DNA of 52,928 nucleotides from Ruminococcus sp. (GTDB lineage: Bacteria; Bacillota; Clostridia; Oscillospirales; Ruminococcaceae), in contig JAUNOG010000013.1 in NCBI GenBank assembly GCA_030531185.1, forward strand, positions 1 to 52,928, written 5' to 3'. Positions 9,901 through 19,237 of the stretch are shown one piece after another. How positions within the stretch are numbered: position 1 is the first letter of the stretch; the number at the start of each line of letters is the position of its first letter. The notes beneath the pieces are model-generated. The model worked only from the letters and a program-made list of their open reading frames with translations. It made no database searches and had not been told where the DNA came from. A program made the position numbers and the translations under genes.

Positions 9901-10524
9901 CTGCTTTTCAAGAGGACCTATCCTGCTTTCAAGCTCGGCAAGAATATCGTTGAGGCGGGATATATTCTCCTCCGCGGCGGCAAGCTTTTTCTCAGCCTCC
10001 TGCTTTTTATAGCGGAACTTTGCAATGCCCGCAGCCTCCTCGAATATCTCGCGTCTGTCGTTGGACTTGCCGTTGACGATATCCGCAATCCTTCCCTGTC
10101 CGACTATGGAATAGCCGTCCTTGCCGAGACCTGTATCCATAAACAGCTCGTTTACCTCTTTAAGCTTTACGCACTTGCCGTTTATAAGATACTCGCTTTC
10201 TCCGTTTCTGTAAAGCTTTCTCGAAACGGACACTATATCGCTGTCGTATTCCAACGCTCTGTCGGAATTATCAATATTTATCGTTACCTGAGCAAACGGC
10301 GACTCCTTGCGGGTGTCGCACCCATGGAAAATAACTCCCGCCATTTTCTCTCCTCTCAGAGCCTTTGAGGACTGCTCGCCCATTACCCAGCGCATAGCGT
10401 CGGCAATGTTGCTCTTTCCCGAACCGTTAGGACCTACTACGGCGGTAATACCCTTATTGAATTTTAATTCCGTCTTGTCGGGAAAGGACTTAAAGCCCTG
10501 CATTTCCAGTGACCTGAGATACAT
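6955..10524 (-). CDS. smc: Chromosome segregation ATPase SMC
   Basis: SMC forms the condensin ring that organises and segregates the chromosome with ScpA and ScpB. The 1189-residue length is normal. Domain order: N-terminal ATPase half with Walker A (GPNGSGKSN, about residue 33), coiled coil (about 170-500), hinge (about 510-670, rich in glycine near GGSFTGGSV), second coiled coil, then the signature SLSGGEQ (about 1090) and Walker B LLDEIEAALDD (about 1120). Its ATG directly abuts the stop of the upstream radical SAM gene (TAAATG), so the two are probably translationally coupled. Confidence 0.98.
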   Translation of the reverse strand: MYLRSLEMQGFKSFPDKTELKFNKGITAVVGPNGSGKSNIADAMRWVMGEQSSKALRGEKMAGVIFHGCDTRKESPFAQVTINIDNSDRALEYDSDIVSVSRKLYRNGESEYLINGKCVKLKEVNELFMDTGLGKDGYSIVGQGRIADIVNGKSNDRREIFEEAAGIAKFRYKKQEAEKKLAAAEENISRLNDILAELESRIGPLEKQCEKAKKFRVLDDEKRQLEISVWFHRLEEYRRRLAEYEEKLRLLEQQYNQISEEIKDAEDEYNRNIELSAARSTEVDELREKIHLTELENNNALSKIAVCENDISHIEENILRFKEQIEQSQSSKYYQEKELEKRQSELRVLIERQEKSAATVSDKEREFDSLISQAEQSDQAVADVNTEITKAYLKRTNITLKMENLNSSIDEIKEQITANAETVKDLEEKERFTSSELKKLRISYNKALESKQETENRLDGLTKLFDKRREKLDDISAQHAKADGMLREISAKLQMLRDLENNMEGFGRSVKHIMNSVRQGRISGVCGTVAQLITVRSEYSVAIETALGGALQNIVVDNEDAAKRGIRLLKESNAGRATFLPVTSVKGNRLENKQLENENGFVALGCDLVRFDGKFRGIINNLLGRICIAEDVDLAAVIAKKYGYKFRIVTLDGQVINAGGSFTGGSVSRSTGILTRKNEIDEMSAKKDRLESELKELLQKREHTLNEVSKFGADIEGLKEQLNNVGAECIKLEMEIKRVDEFSKQYDIRLDEADRQETVLRSKLKTAENDLADAKRELEETDREIIDGEAKLTVSQSAQSDLKTRREMLSSELSELRIKSAELNKDIQACRMSIEDLNAAISSTDGDCGKIQLEIGGLENQIKDKNREIENIKTRLDGADGVIAELNERIETAQREHLEYDRIAAQIRSQNKNKMDEKETLSTQLTREEERKNSLSADFDKLVSQLWDEYELTRSTAAEIADKLEDIPAANKRLTELKNQIKSLGNVNLGAIEEYAEVSERYGFMTSQLNDVNTSKRELCEMIEDLTENMKNVFMHSFENINNNFKSIFSELFGGGKAELILTDPENVLECGIEINVQPPGKVITSLMSLSGGEQALVAVAIYFAILKNSPSPFCLLDEIEAALDDVNVTRYAQYLHKLTDKTQFITITHRRGTMEEADVLYGVTMQEKGISKLLRMSVEETRQMKFED

Positions 10525-11544
10525 TTATTTCACCGCCGTTCCGTTGATTTCTGTAATCTTTACCGCTTGCGTCTGCTCCTTATCGGGAATTATCTTCACC
10601 GACACTCCCCTGTCCGCAAAATATTTTACGTTGCTTTTTTTATGACCAAGCGCCTTGCTCAAGCTTCTCGCAGGAACCGAAAGGACTGCCGATGTGACCT
10701 TTAGATTTCCGCCAAAAGCCAGAACGTTTTCTATTGAATTTCTGTATATCTTCCCCTCGCAAAGCTCTCTGAATGCGGGGTGATAAAAACCGCCCAGCAT
10801 TTTTTCCTCCACAAATTCCGAGGCGTGAAGTCCCAGCTTTATGACCCTTATGCCTTTTTCCTCAGCCGATATGAGAAATTCGAAACAGAGTTCGACTGCC
10901 GTTTCAAAGTCAAAGGGCTTATACTCTCCGCTTTTGTAAAGCTCGCCCAGCTTTGTGTCCTCTAAAATGACTACAGGATAAAGCCTCAGAGTATCGGGCA
11001 CAAGTCCGCAGATCTTTTCAAAGCTTTCTCTTTCCCTTGCAGGAGTACTTTTATAAAGACCTATCATCATCTGCAAGCCCAGCTCAAATCCGTACAACTT
11101 TATAAGCTCAGCCGCATTCTCTACATCAGCCGAGGTATGACCTCTCTCGTTGGCACAAAGAACGTCGTCGCACATTGACTGCGCTCCCAATTCTATGGAA
11201 GTCACACCATTGCTTTTCAGTATCTCAAGAACTTCCCCGTCAATGTAATCGGGTCGTGTTGAAAGCCGTATTCCCGCAAATCTGCCCTCTCCAACAAACT
11301 CCCTTGCCGCCGAAAGCAGTTCAAGCATATACTTCCGAGGTATGGCGGTAAAGCTTCCCCCGAAAAAGGCTATCTCCGTATCCTCCGGACTTTTGACTTC
11401 GTGCAGAGCCTTAGCGCATATCTCCCGCACATCGTCTCCTCTCGGTATCTTCTCGGTGCCTGTGATAGTCCTCTGATTGCAGAAAGCGCAGGTATGGGGA
11501 CAGCCAACGTTCGGTACAAAAACCGATATATTACTGTGCGGCAT
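10525..11544 (-). CDS. Radical SAM protein, Elp3-like
   Basis: This 339-residue radical SAM enzyme carries the cluster motif CPHTCAFC (CX3CX2C, residues 15-22), followed by the FFGGSFTAI glycine-rich SAM-binding segment and RLSTRPDYI. The overall pattern resembles the radical SAM half of Elp3 and related Fe-S oxidoreductases. No acetyltransferase domain follows, so it is not a full Elp3. The gene overlaps the end of rnc by 14 bases and abuts smc, a position often seen in Firmicutes. Its substrate is unknown. Confidence 0.88.
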   Translation of the reverse strand: MPHSNISVFVPNVGCPHTCAFCNQRTITGTEKIPRGDDVREICAKALHEVKSPEDTEIAFFGGSFTAIPRKYMLELLSAAREFVGEGRFAGIRLSTRPDYIDGEVLEILKSNGVTSIELGAQSMCDDVLCANERGHTSADVENAAELIKLYGFELGLQMMIGLYKSTPARERESFEKICGLVPDTLRLYPVVILEDTKLGELYKSGEYKPFDFETAVELCFEFLISAEEKGIRVIKLGLHASEFVEEKMLGGFYHPAFRELCEGKIYRNSIENVLAFGGNLKVTSAVLSVPARSLSKALGHKKSNVKYFADRGVSVKIIPDKEQTQAVKITEINGTAVK

Positions 11545-12232
11545 AACCCATTAGCTCCAAAGCCTCTTTTGCGGCGTTCTGCTCCGCGTTCTTCTTGGAC
11601 CTTCCAACGCCTGTGCCTATCACGTTGTTGTTGAGAAGTACCTGAACCGTAAATTTCTTGTCGTGGTCGGGACCCTCCTCGTCTTTAAGAAAATACTCTA
11701 TTCTCTCCTCGGGATTTTTCTGAATTATCTCCTGCAGGACCGTCTTATAATCGTGAAAGGTGGTAGTATGCTCGGGAGTAATATCCTCGGGCAGGAAGTT
11801 CATAATGTGCTTTCTCGCACACTCTATTCCTCCGTCAAGATAGATCGCCGCAATGACCGCCTCCATAGCGTCGGAAACTATCGAGGCGCGTTCTCTGCCG
11901 CCTGTCATTTCCTCGCCCTTTCCGAGGAAAATATATTTGCCTAACTCGATTTTCTTGGAAAATTCATACAAAGCCTTTTCGCACACCAGCGACGCTCTCA
12001 GCTTTGTAAGCTCGCCCTCGGGCAAGTGCTTGAAATGCTCGAAAATATAATCGGATACCACGATAGACAGCACCGAGTCTCCGAGAAATTCAAGACGCTC
12101 GTTACTGTTTCTGTGCTTTTTATTTTCATTTGCAAAGGACGAGTGAGAAAGAGCCTCGTATAAAAGCTTTTCGTCCTTGAACCGATAGTCTATTTTCTTC
12201 TGAAAATCCAACAAATTCTGCTGTTCATCCAT
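11531..12232 (-). CDS. rnc: Ribonuclease III
   Basis: RNase III cleaves double-stranded RNA during rRNA maturation and mRNA turnover. The 233-residue protein has the catalytic signature NERLEFLGDSVL (about residues 43-54) and the second acidic motif DAMEAVIAAIYLDGG (about 120). A C-terminal double-stranded RNA-binding domain follows (about 158-230, ending GRSKKNAEQNAAKEAL). It lies two bases after plsX and overlaps the radical SAM gene. No acpP gene separates plsX and rnc here, unlike in Bacillus. Confidence 0.98.
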   Translation of the reverse strand: MDEQQNLLDFQKKIDYRFKDEKLLYEALSHSSFANENKKHRNSNERLEFLGDSVLSIVVSDYIFEHFKHLPEGELTKLRASLVCEKALYEFSKKIELGKYIFLGKGEEMTGGRERASIVSDAMEAVIAAIYLDGGIECARKHIMNFLPEDITPEHTTTFHDYKTVLQEIIQKNPEERIEYFLKDEEGPDHDKKFTVQVLLNNNVIGTGVGRSKKNAEQNAAKEALELMGYAAQ

Positions 12233-12234
12233 AA

Positions 12235-13242
12235 TTAAATCTCCTGCTTTGCTTTCATTGTATCAAGAGCCTCGGTGATCGTTTCGATGACCTGCGTTTC
12301 GGTAAACTGCTTAGCCTGCCTTATCGCATTGTAGAACGCTCTGGCATTTGAACTTCCGTGAGCCTTTATCACAGGCTTTGCCGTACCCAGCAGAGGCGCT
12401 CCGCCGTACTCGGAATAATCTACCTTTTTCTTGAACTCCTTTACGTTTTTCATAACCATAAGAGCCGCCATTTTCGACTTAAAATCCTTTGTAAGCAGAG
12501 TTTTAAGCTCGCCCGAGAAAAACTTCGCCATACCTTCGTAAAGCTTCAGCATAAGGTTTCCGCAGAAGCCGTCCGCAACGCATACGTCGCAATCTCCCAT
12601 AGGGAGCTGTCTTGCCTCGATATTTCCGATAAAATTAACGGGAGCTTTCTTTAACTGCTTATAGGTCTCAAGCTCCAGCTCTCTGCCCTTTGACTCCTCG
12701 GAGCCTATATTTGCAAGTCCCACGCGGGGCTTTTCAACGCCGAGTATTCTGTTCATATAAGCCGTTCCCATAATACCGAACTGCACCAGCATCTCGGGAC
12801 GGCAATCCGCATTTGCGCCGCTGTCAAGCAGCATCGTAGGCTCTCCCGCAGTGGGAAGAATTGTGGCAAGAGCGGGTCTTTTGATACCCTTGATCCTCTT
12901 GACGATAAACGTTGCGCCGACTACCAGCGCACCCGTTGAGCCTGCGGAAACGAATGCGTCGCCCTCGCCGTCGGCAAGCATTTGCATACCCACAGCCATA
13001 GAGCAGTTTTTCTTGACCTTGATGACCTCTGTAGGCTCTTCGCATATCTCAATCACAGTATCTGCGTGACGGATATGCAGCTTTGTAATATCCAGACCGT
13101 TATCAGCCGCACATTTTTTTATTTTAGCCTCGTCACCCACAAGGGTAACGTCCACATTGAAATCTCTCTGCGCGTCTATAGAACCTTTTATAACCTCAAG
13201 GGGAGCGTTGTCCCCGCCGAATGCATCTATTACTATGTTCAT
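12235..13242 (-). CDS. plsX: Phosphate acyltransferase PlsX
   Basis: PlsX converts acyl-ACP to acyl-phosphate, the first committed donor for phospholipid synthesis in most Gram-positive bacteria; PlsY then uses it. The 335-residue protein starts IVIDAFGGDNAPLEVIKG, the family hallmark. It contains SAGSTGALVVGA, LLDSGANADCRPEMLVQF and the C-terminal GGAPLLGTAKPVIKAHGSS. The start has GGAGG nine bases upstream. Next downstream is rnc, with only two bases between. Confidence 0.98.
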   Translation of the reverse strand: MNIVIDAFGGDNAPLEVIKGSIDAQRDFNVDVTLVGDEAKIKKCAADNGLDITKLHIRHADTVIEICEEPTEVIKVKKNCSMAVGMQMLADGEGDAFVSAGSTGALVVGATFIVKRIKGIKRPALATILPTAGEPTMLLDSGANADCRPEMLVQFGIMGTAYMNRILGVEKPRVGLANIGSEESKGRELELETYKQLKKAPVNFIGNIEARQLPMGDCDVCVADGFCGNLMLKLYEGMAKFFSGELKTLLTKDFKSKMAALMVMKNVKEFKKKVDYSEYGGAPLLGTAKPVIKAHGSSNARAFYNAIRQAKQFTETQVIETITEALDTMKAKQEI

Positions 13243-13258
13243 TTATTTATACCTCCGT

Positions 13259-13686
13259 TTAAGAGTTTTTGTCCTTGTTTTTAATTTTCCGTACTGCGCA
13301 GATCACGGCGCAAACCGCCGCCGACAGTACCGTAATAAGCAGAAATCCCTGAATACATGACGGAACAGTTGTCTTTAAAACAGTTTCAGGATAAAAAGGT
13401 TTTTCCGTACTTACTGTTTCAAAATTCAGCTTATATACAAAATAACAGCCGAATGTCCATAAGACTGAAAAAATATTGTGCCCAATAAACCGTAAGGTCA
13501 TTTGTTTTATGCTGTCTTTTTTTCCGAAAAAGATATATTCACCGATCAGGAAAAGACTAGCCGCAGCCGTAAGAACCAACTGTATGAGAACGTCACTCCG
13601 TTTATCGTCCTATAAAAGCCTGTAAGGACAAAAAATCCTGCGGACAGCAGCCGGAGCGTTCCGTAAAAATTCCTCCATAAAATCAC
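13259..13686 (-). pseudogene. Small membrane protein gene broken by a frameshift
   Basis: Two hydrophobic reading frames join here. The first starts at a GTG (13686) overlapping the trmFO stop as GTGA and encodes 46 residues (begins [14 protein letters not shown], reaches about VTFSYSWFL) before a stop at 13546. The second is one base out of register, has no good start, and runs from about 13579 to 13259, encoding roughly 106 residues with three hydrophobic helices and a lysine-rich tail. Joined near 13570 they would give one protein of about 140 residues with four helices. It could be a real frameshift, a sequencing error, or two short genes. Function unknown. Confidence 0.5.
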
Positions 13687-15005
13687 GTTTTCATCTGCTC
13701 TATCGTCCTGTCAAGGTCTGCAAGTCCTCTGTCGGCTATCATCTGATATTTCAGCCTTTTATCCCTTATCCGTTCGGGCAGCTCGGGAAGAATTCCCATA
13801 TTGCACCCCATTGGCTGGAACTTCTCAACAGTCGGGTCGCTGATATATTTTGACAGCGCGCCAAGCATTGTTGTATCGGAAAGAGTAACATAATCCTTTC
13901 CCTGCAATCGCCTTGACATATTAAGTCCCGCAAAGATCCCGCTTGCAGCGGACTCTATATAACCCTCAACTCCCGTCATCTGTCCTGCGAAAAACAGATT
14001 TTCTCTACCCCGCATATTAAACTGCTCATTCAAAAGCTTGGGCGAATTTATGAAAGTGTTCCTGTGCATAACTCCGAAGCGGACAAACTCCGCATTTTCA
14101 AGTCCCGTTATAAGCGAGAAAACCCTTTTCTGTTCGCCGAATTTAAGATTAGTCTGAAAGCCTACTATGTTATAAAGCGTGCCCTGAGCGTTTTCCGCTC
14201 TCAGCTGGACTACCGCATAGGGACGTTTCCCCGTCCTCGGGTCGGTAAGTCCCACAGGTTTCAGCGGACCGAACCTCATCGTTTCCTCGCCGCGCTTTGC
14301 AAGGACTTCTATAGGCATACAGCCCTCGTAGACCTTGAAATTATCCTTGCCGAAATGCTCCTTGTCAAATTCGTGGAGCGGCGCAGATTCCGCATTAATA
14401 AGCTCGTTATAAAATCGGAGATATTCCTCCTTGTCCATAGGACAGTTGATATAATCCGCCTCTCCCTTGCCGTAGCGCGAGGCAAAGAAAACCTTGTCCT
14501 TGTCCAGACTTTCATAGGTAACGATAGGCGCGGCGGCGTCATGGAAATACAGATAATCTCCGCAGAGCCTTTTTATGCTTTCGGCAAGTTCGTCGGAAGT
14601 AAGCGGCCCCGTGGCGATTATCACATCACCCTCGGGTATCTCCGTGACCTCCTCCTCGATGACCTCTATCAGAGCATTGCTTTTGATTTTTTCGGTCACA
14701 AGGTCTGAAAACTTTTCTCTGTCGACCGCCAGCGCGCCGCCCGCCGAAACCTTTGAAAGCGCGGCGCACTCCATAGTAAGAGAACCGAGACGACGCATTT
14801 CCTCTTTGAGCATTCCTGCGGCGGAGTCTACTCTGTCGGCTTTAAGCGAGTTGGAACAAACAAGCTCCGCAAAACCCTTGTATTTATGGGCGGGAGTGAA
14901 TTTCTTCGGCTTCATCTCATAAAGCTTAACGGGAATTCCCGCATTTGCAAGCTGCCAAGCCGCCTCGCACCCTGCAAGTCCCGCGCCGATAACCTTAACC
15001 GTCAT
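13683..15005 (-). CDS. trmFO: Folate-dependent tRNA (uracil-54-C5) methyltransferase TrmFO
   Basis: TrmFO is a flavoprotein that makes ribothymidine at position 54 of tRNA using methylene-tetrahydrofolate. The 440-residue protein opens with the FAD-binding [14 protein letters not shown] motif. It has the family segments [44 protein letters not shown] and [16 protein letters not shown]. The ATG lies inside the last codons of topA (11-base overlap) behind an AAAGGA site. The dprA-topA-trmFO order is standard in Firmicutes. Confidence 0.98.
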   Translation of the reverse strand: MTVKVIGAGLAGCEAAWQLANAGIPVKLYEMKPKKFTPAHKYKGFAELVCSNSLKADRVDSAAGMLKEEMRRLGSLTMECAALSKVSAGGALAVDREKFSDLVTEKIKSNALIEVIEEEVTEIPEGDVIIATGPLTSDELAESIKRLCGDYLYFHDAAAPIVTYESLDKDKVFFASRYGKGEADYINCPMDKEEYLRFYNELINAESAPLHEFDKEHFGKDNFKVYEGCMPIEVLAKRGEETMRFGPLKPVGLTDPRTGKRPYAVVQLRAENAQGTLYNIVGFQTNLKFGEQKRVFSLITGLENAEFVRFGVMHRNTFINSPKLLNEQFNMRGRENLFFAGQMTGVEGYIESAASGIFAGLNMSRRLQGKDYVTLSDTTMLGALSKYISDPTVEKFQPMGCNMGILPELPERIRDKRLKYQMIADRGLADLDRTIEQMKT

Positions 15006-17085
15006 TTGACAAATTCCTTTCGTATCCGCAGTCCGGCTTGTGACAGATAAGTATACCGTTTTTGCCGCCCTTCTGGAAAAGCGTCGAGCCGCAGTTCGGG
15101 CATTTTTCCTCGGCAGGAATATCCCACGTCATAAAATTGCAGTTGGGGTTATCCTCGCAGCCGTAATATTTCTTGCCCTTTTTGGACTTTTTAAGCAGCA
15201 CCTTTTTGCCGCAGAACGGACAGTTTCCGCCTGTTTCCTGCACAATACGCTTAGTATTGGTACACTCCGGAAATCCCGAGCAAGCCATAAATTTGCCGTA
15301 TTTTCCTATTTTAATAACCATAGGCTTGCCGCATATTTCGCAGACCTGATCCGTCTCCTCGTCGGGAACCTTGACCCTCTTGCCCTCCATAGCTACCTCA
15401 GCTTCGGACAGCTCCTTTTCAAAGTCCGCATAAAAGTCCTGAAGTGTCTTGACCCAGCCCGCCTCGCCGCTTTCGATCTCGTCCAGACTTGTTTCCATAT
15501 TAGCCGTAAACTTAACGTCCACTATTTTGTCAAAATGCTCGCTCATAAGCTCGTTAGTCACTTCACCCAGAGCCGTGGGCTTTAACTGCTTGCCCTCGCG
15601 CTCGACATAACTTCTGTTCAATATCGTGGTGATTGTTGTAACATAAGTAGACGGTCTGCCAATACCCGTTTCTTCAAAGGCTTTGACCAGCGTAGCCTCA
15701 GTATATCTCGGAGGCGGCTGAGTAAAGTGCTGATTGCCCTCTATAAGCTTTGCTTTCAGAACGTCGCCCTTTTCAATGGCGGGGAGCACGTTTTTCTTCT
15801 CGTCCTCCTCGTCCTTGGTCTCCTCGTAAAGCACCGTAAATCCGTCAAATTTTACGGAATATCCCGTAGCCTTGAAAAGACAGCCGTTTGCCGCAATATC
15901 CACAGAAACCGTATCCATAAGGCAATTGGACATCTGCGACGCAATAAACCTCTCCCAGATAAGCTTGTAAAGCTTATACTGATCCGATGTCACTCCGCTA
16001 GCCTTGACGATGTCGGGAGTTATCTCGGGATTGGTAGGTCTGATAGCCTCGTGAGCGTCCTGCGCGTTGCTCTTGGTCTTGTACTTTTTAGGCGCGTCGG
16101 GAATATACTTATCACCGTATTTTTCCTTTATAAACTTATACGCCGCCGCTCTAGCCTCGTCGGAAATTCTCAGGCTGTCGGTTCTCATATAGGTGATAAG
16201 ACCCGTAGCTCCCATTCCGTTTATTTCAAGACCTTCGTAAAGCTCCTGCGCGGCTTTCATTGTGCGTCTGCCCTGAAAGCCCAGACGTCTCGACGCCTCC
16301 TGCTGCAAGGTCGAAGTCGTAAACGGCGCCGCGGGACTTTTTCTGTGGACGCTCTTTTTGACCTTATCTATTACAAATTCAGCGCCCTCAAGTCTTGCAA
16401 GAACAGCGTCCGCCTCCTCCTTGCTTTTGAGTTCCGCTTTTTTTCCGTCAATGGTGTTCAGCTTAGCCGAAAAAGCCTTTTTACTTGATTTAGCTAAGAA
16501 TTTTCCGTCTATGGACCAGTATTCCTGAGATACGAAAGCTCTTATCTCTTTTTCTCTGTCGCATATCATTTTCACGGCAACGGACTGAACCCTGCCCGCC
16601 GAAAGTCCTCTTCTGATTTTTCTCCACAGAAAAGGAGAAAGCTTATAGCCCACAATTCTGTCGAGAATTCTTCTCGCCTGCTGAGCGTTCACAAGATTAA
16701 GGTCAATGGTTCTCGGATTGTCCATACCCGCCTTAATTCCGCTTGCTGTTATCTCGTTAAAGGCAACGCGGTTTTTCTCGTTCATATCCAGTCCCAAAAT
16801 CTGAGCCAAATGCCACGAGATAGCCTCTCCCTCACGGTCGGGGTCTCCCGCAAGATAGACCTTGTCGCATTTTTTTGCTTTTTTCTTGATTTCCTTGATA
16901 AGACCTTCTTTATCCTTTATGTTTATATAATGCGGTTCAAAATCGTTTTCGATATCTACTCCCAGCTTGGACTTAGGCAGATCCCTGAGATGACCCATAG
17001 ACGCAACGACTTCATAGTCTCCGCTCAAATATCTTTTTACTGTTTTCGCCTTGTGAGGCGACTCTACTATAACTAAATTAGACAA
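14995..17085 (-). CDS. topA: DNA topoisomerase I
   Basis: Type IA topoisomerase that relaxes negative supercoils through a 5'-phosphotyrosine intermediate. The Toprim domain is at residues 1-120 (VESPHKAKT, then [14 protein letters not shown]). The catalytic tyrosine is in LITYMRTDS (about residue 297). Three C-terminal Cys4 zinc ribbons start at about residue 578 ([21 protein letters not shown], each with a paired downstream cysteine couple). The 696-residue length is usual for Clostridia. It lies 21 bases after dprA and overlaps trmFO. Confidence 0.98.
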   Translation of the reverse strand: MSNLVIVESPHKAKTVKRYLSGDYEVVASMGHLRDLPKSKLGVDIENDFEPHYINIKDKEGLIKEIKKKAKKCDKVYLAGDPDREGEAISWHLAQILGLDMNEKNRVAFNEITASGIKAGMDNPRTIDLNLVNAQQARRILDRIVGYKLSPFLWRKIRRGLSAGRVQSVAVKMICDREKEIRAFVSQEYWSIDGKFLAKSSKKAFSAKLNTIDGKKAELKSKEEADAVLARLEGAEFVIDKVKKSVHRKSPAAPFTTSTLQQEASRRLGFQGRRTMKAAQELYEGLEINGMGATGLITYMRTDSLRISDEARAAAYKFIKEKYGDKYIPDAPKKYKTKSNAQDAHEAIRPTNPEITPDIVKASGVTSDQYKLYKLIWERFIASQMSNCLMDTVSVDIAANGCLFKATGYSVKFDGFTVLYEETKDEEDEKKNVLPAIEKGDVLKAKLIEGNQHFTQPPPRYTEATLVKAFEETGIGRPSTYVTTITTILNRSYVEREGKQLKPTALGEVTNELMSEHFDKIVDVKFTANMETSLDEIESGEAGWVKTLQDFYADFEKELSEAEVAMEGKRVKVPDEETDQVCEICGKPMVIKIGKYGKFMACSGFPECTNTKRIVQETGGNCPFCGKKVLLKKSKKGKKYYGCEDNPNCNFMTWDIPAEEKCPNCGSTLFQKGGKNGILICHKPDCGYERNLSNDG

Positions 17086-17106
17086 AATTATTCTCCGTTC
17101 TTAAAT

Positions 17107-18330
17107 TTATAGCCCGAACATTTTACCCGGAAGAGACTTCACAACGCCCTCCAGTTCAAGCTCTGTCAACGCGGCAAATACCTCTGAAATATCCAGCTGC
17201 GCCTCTGCGGAAATTTCGTCCGCAAGCATATTTCTGCTTTCCAGCAGTTTGCAGATTTTCGCCTGTATCCCGTCAAGGGACGAATAATCGATCTGCATTT
17301 TATTTTCCGTATTGGCGGACTTTTCCGTTTTGCTCTCATCGGACTTTTTCTTTCTTATCTTAGTCTTGACCCGATTTTCCTCATCGGCAAAAAATCCCGA
17401 ATCCTCGGCGGGAAGATTAAATCCGTTATCCTCCGAGGAATATTTCAAATCGTAAAATCTGCCGTCGGAAAGCGCATAAACCACGTCGTCCGCCGAGAAC
17501 ACAGTATGACAGCCGTTTCTCAGCAAATCCCTCTGCCCGAAATAACGCTTGTCATAAATATCGTGGGGAGGCACTGCGAACACAGGCTTGCCCTGATATG
17601 TAGCGTGACTGAAATTATCGAGACCGTGACTGTTCCTGCCCGCCTCGATAAACAGAACTCCGACTGAAAGTCCTACGGAAATCCTATTGCGCGCCGAAAA
17701 GGAACCGCCCGATATCCTGAAGTCCGGATAGTACTCGGAAATTACCGCACCGTTTTGCGCTATAATATTTTTCAGTTCTCCGCTCCCCTTAGGATAGTCC
17801 TGCTCTATCGGAGTACCGCAGACAGCCACAGGAAAGCTGTTTTTTGCGAGCGAAACGGCATTGACGCGTTGGTCTATGCCCTCCGCAAAGCCCGAGACAA
17901 GTACAAAACCTCTGTCGGCAAGCTCTCCGCACAGTCTGTCGGTCACGTCCAGCGAATACTGAGACGGCTTGCGCGTGCCCACAACATCCAGCAGACATTT
18001 ATCGGTTAAAAAGTCAAGGTTTCCCTTATAAAACAGCATTGCGGGAGGATTAGCGATCCTCCTCAGCTGAGCGGGATAGCCCTCACTTTCGTAACATAAA
18101 TAATTCTGCCCCAGCTCGGTACAGCGACCAAGAATTTCTTCGGCTTTTTCAATTTTAAGCTTATCGGCTCTTTCATACTCGGCTTTTGTGACCGAAGTGA
18201 TCTTATGCTCCCTTACCGCCTTGACAAAATCCTCGATACCGTCAAAGTTATCGGACATTTCCCACAGCCTTTTGCTTCCCACTCCGAAAACCATAACCGC
18301 CCACAGCCATAAAGCCTCTCGTTCAGCCAT
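17107..18330 (-). CDS. dprA: DNA-processing protein DprA
   Basis: DprA loads RecA onto incoming single-stranded DNA in transformation and protects it. The Rossmann-like core spans roughly residues 80-300: VSGFAEGIDQRVNAV, AVCGTPIEQDYPKGSGEL, FSARNRISVGLSVGVLFIEAG, then KPVFAVPPHDI. The usual SGSLxTA segment is replaced by NSHGLDNFSHA, a local divergence. A charged linker (about 310-345) leads to a C-terminal winged-helix-like domain ending LPGKMFGL. It follows the RNA methyltransferase by 21 bases and precedes topA. Confidence 0.95.
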   Translation of the reverse strand: MAEREALWLWAVMVFGVGSKRLWEMSDNFDGIEDFVKAVREHKITSVTKAEYERADKLKIEKAEEILGRCTELGQNYLCYESEGYPAQLRRIANPPAMLFYKGNLDFLTDKCLLDVVGTRKPSQYSLDVTDRLCGELADRGFVLVSGFAEGIDQRVNAVSLAKNSFPVAVCGTPIEQDYPKGSGELKNIIAQNGAVISEYYPDFRISGGSFSARNRISVGLSVGVLFIEAGRNSHGLDNFSHATYQGKPVFAVPPHDIYDKRYFGQRDLLRNGCHTVFSADDVVYALSDGRFYDLKYSSEDNGFNLPAEDSGFFADEENRVKTKIRKKKSDESKTEKSANTENKMQIDYSSLDGIQAKICKLLESRNMLADEISAEAQLDISEVFAALTELELEGVVKSLPGKMFGL

Positions 18331-18351
18331 TACGCACTCCCCTTTGCCATT

Positions 18352-19149
18352 TTATCTGAACATCTCCCAAAGGATAATTCCTCCCGCCATAGCGGCGTTG
18401 AGAGAATTGATGTTTCCCTGCATTCTGATAGTGATTTTTACGTCGCAGACATTTGCGTCCTCCGCCGAAAGTCCGTTGCCCTCGTTGCCTATGACTACGG
18501 CGCAGTTACCTGAAAAATCGCATTCCGTCACGGAAACCGCGCTGATATCCACAACGGCGGCATAGGTTCTGATACCGTATTTCCCGAACAGCCCGCACAC
18601 ATCGAAAAGCGTTTGCGCCGAATAAATATCCAGCCTGAACACAGACCCCATAGCCGAACGTATAGTCTTGGGATTATAAAGCTCGCAGCAGTTATTGCAC
18701 ATAACCACTCCGTCAACGCCCACAGCGTCGGCAGTTCTCAGTATCGTACCCACGTTTCCCGGATCCTGAAGATTATCGAGTACAAGGAACTTGCCTCCTT
18801 TGGAAAAATCCCCCTGTTCCAGCGTTTTTTCATTGGAATACGCGATCGCGAACACACCCTGAGAGCCTTTAGTTTCGCTCATACACTCCGCTACGGTTTC
18901 GCTAACGATAAAAAAATTATCCTGCGAAAAAATTCCTTGGGGTATGTACCGCGAGTATTTTTCAAGCGCGCTTTCGGCTGCAAAAGCCGCATATATCCTC
19001 AGCTCTCCCGCCATATATTTTTCAAAGGCCTCAGCGCAGAGCCTTGCTCCCTCAAGGACGAAAAGCCCCTCCTCGCGCCTTGCCTTTTTGCTTTGCGACA
19101 GCTTTCTGAACAGCTTTATCTTAGGATTTTCCCTACTAATAATATGCAG
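18352..19149 (-). CDS. SpoU/TrmH-family RNA 2'-O-methyltransferase
   Basis: SPOUT-fold enzyme that methylates ribose 2'-OH in rRNA or tRNA using SAM. The catalytic domain has the three family motifs: LDNLQDPGNVGTILRTADA (about residue 120), VVIGNEGNGLS (about 218) and MQGNINSLNAAMAG (about 243). The first in-frame ATG (19014) would remove a conserved N-terminal substrate-binding domain: upstream codons encode ENPKIKLFRKL and EGLFVLEGARLCAEAF, typical of the family. No ATG, GTG or TTG is available there. A CTG at 19149, seven bases after AGAGGTG, is the best start, giving 265 residues. The exact target is unknown. Confidence 0.85.
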   Translation of the reverse strand: MHIISRENPKIKLFRKLSQSKKARREEGLFVLEGARLCAEAFEKYMAGELRIYAAFAAESALEKYSRYIPQGIFSQDNFFIVSETVAECMSETKGSQGVFAIAYSNEKTLEQGDFSKGGKFLVLDNLQDPGNVGTILRTADAVGVDGVVMCNNCCELYNPKTIRSAMGSVFRLDIYSAQTLFDVCGLFGKYGIRTYAAVVDISAVSVTECDFSGNCAVVIGNEGNGLSAEDANVCDVKITIRMQGNINSLNAAMAGGIILWEMFR

Positions 19150-19193
19150 CTTTATTCACCTCTTATACGAAAAATTACCGTCCTTATTATAGA

Positions 19194-19229
19194 ACAAAAC
19201 ACGCAGGTTTGAATTTAAACATGCGTGTT
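19194..19229 (-). terminator. Terminator after rplT
   Basis: Inverted repeat AACACGCA / TGCGTGTT (19198-19205 and 19222-19229), with an additional inner GTTT/AAAC pairing, followed on the minus strand by TTTTGTT. It ends the infC-rpmI-rplT transcript. A TATAAT at 19186-19191 just downstream may belong to a promoter for the RNA methyltransferase gene, but its -35 is poor. Confidence 0.7.
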
Positions 19230-19237
19230 ATTGACTA

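Noticed and set aside
12200-12260. Missing acpP between plsX and rnc as a gene loss
   Set aside because: The gap is only two bases and fab/acp genes are often elsewhere in Clostridia, so this is ordinary variation in order.
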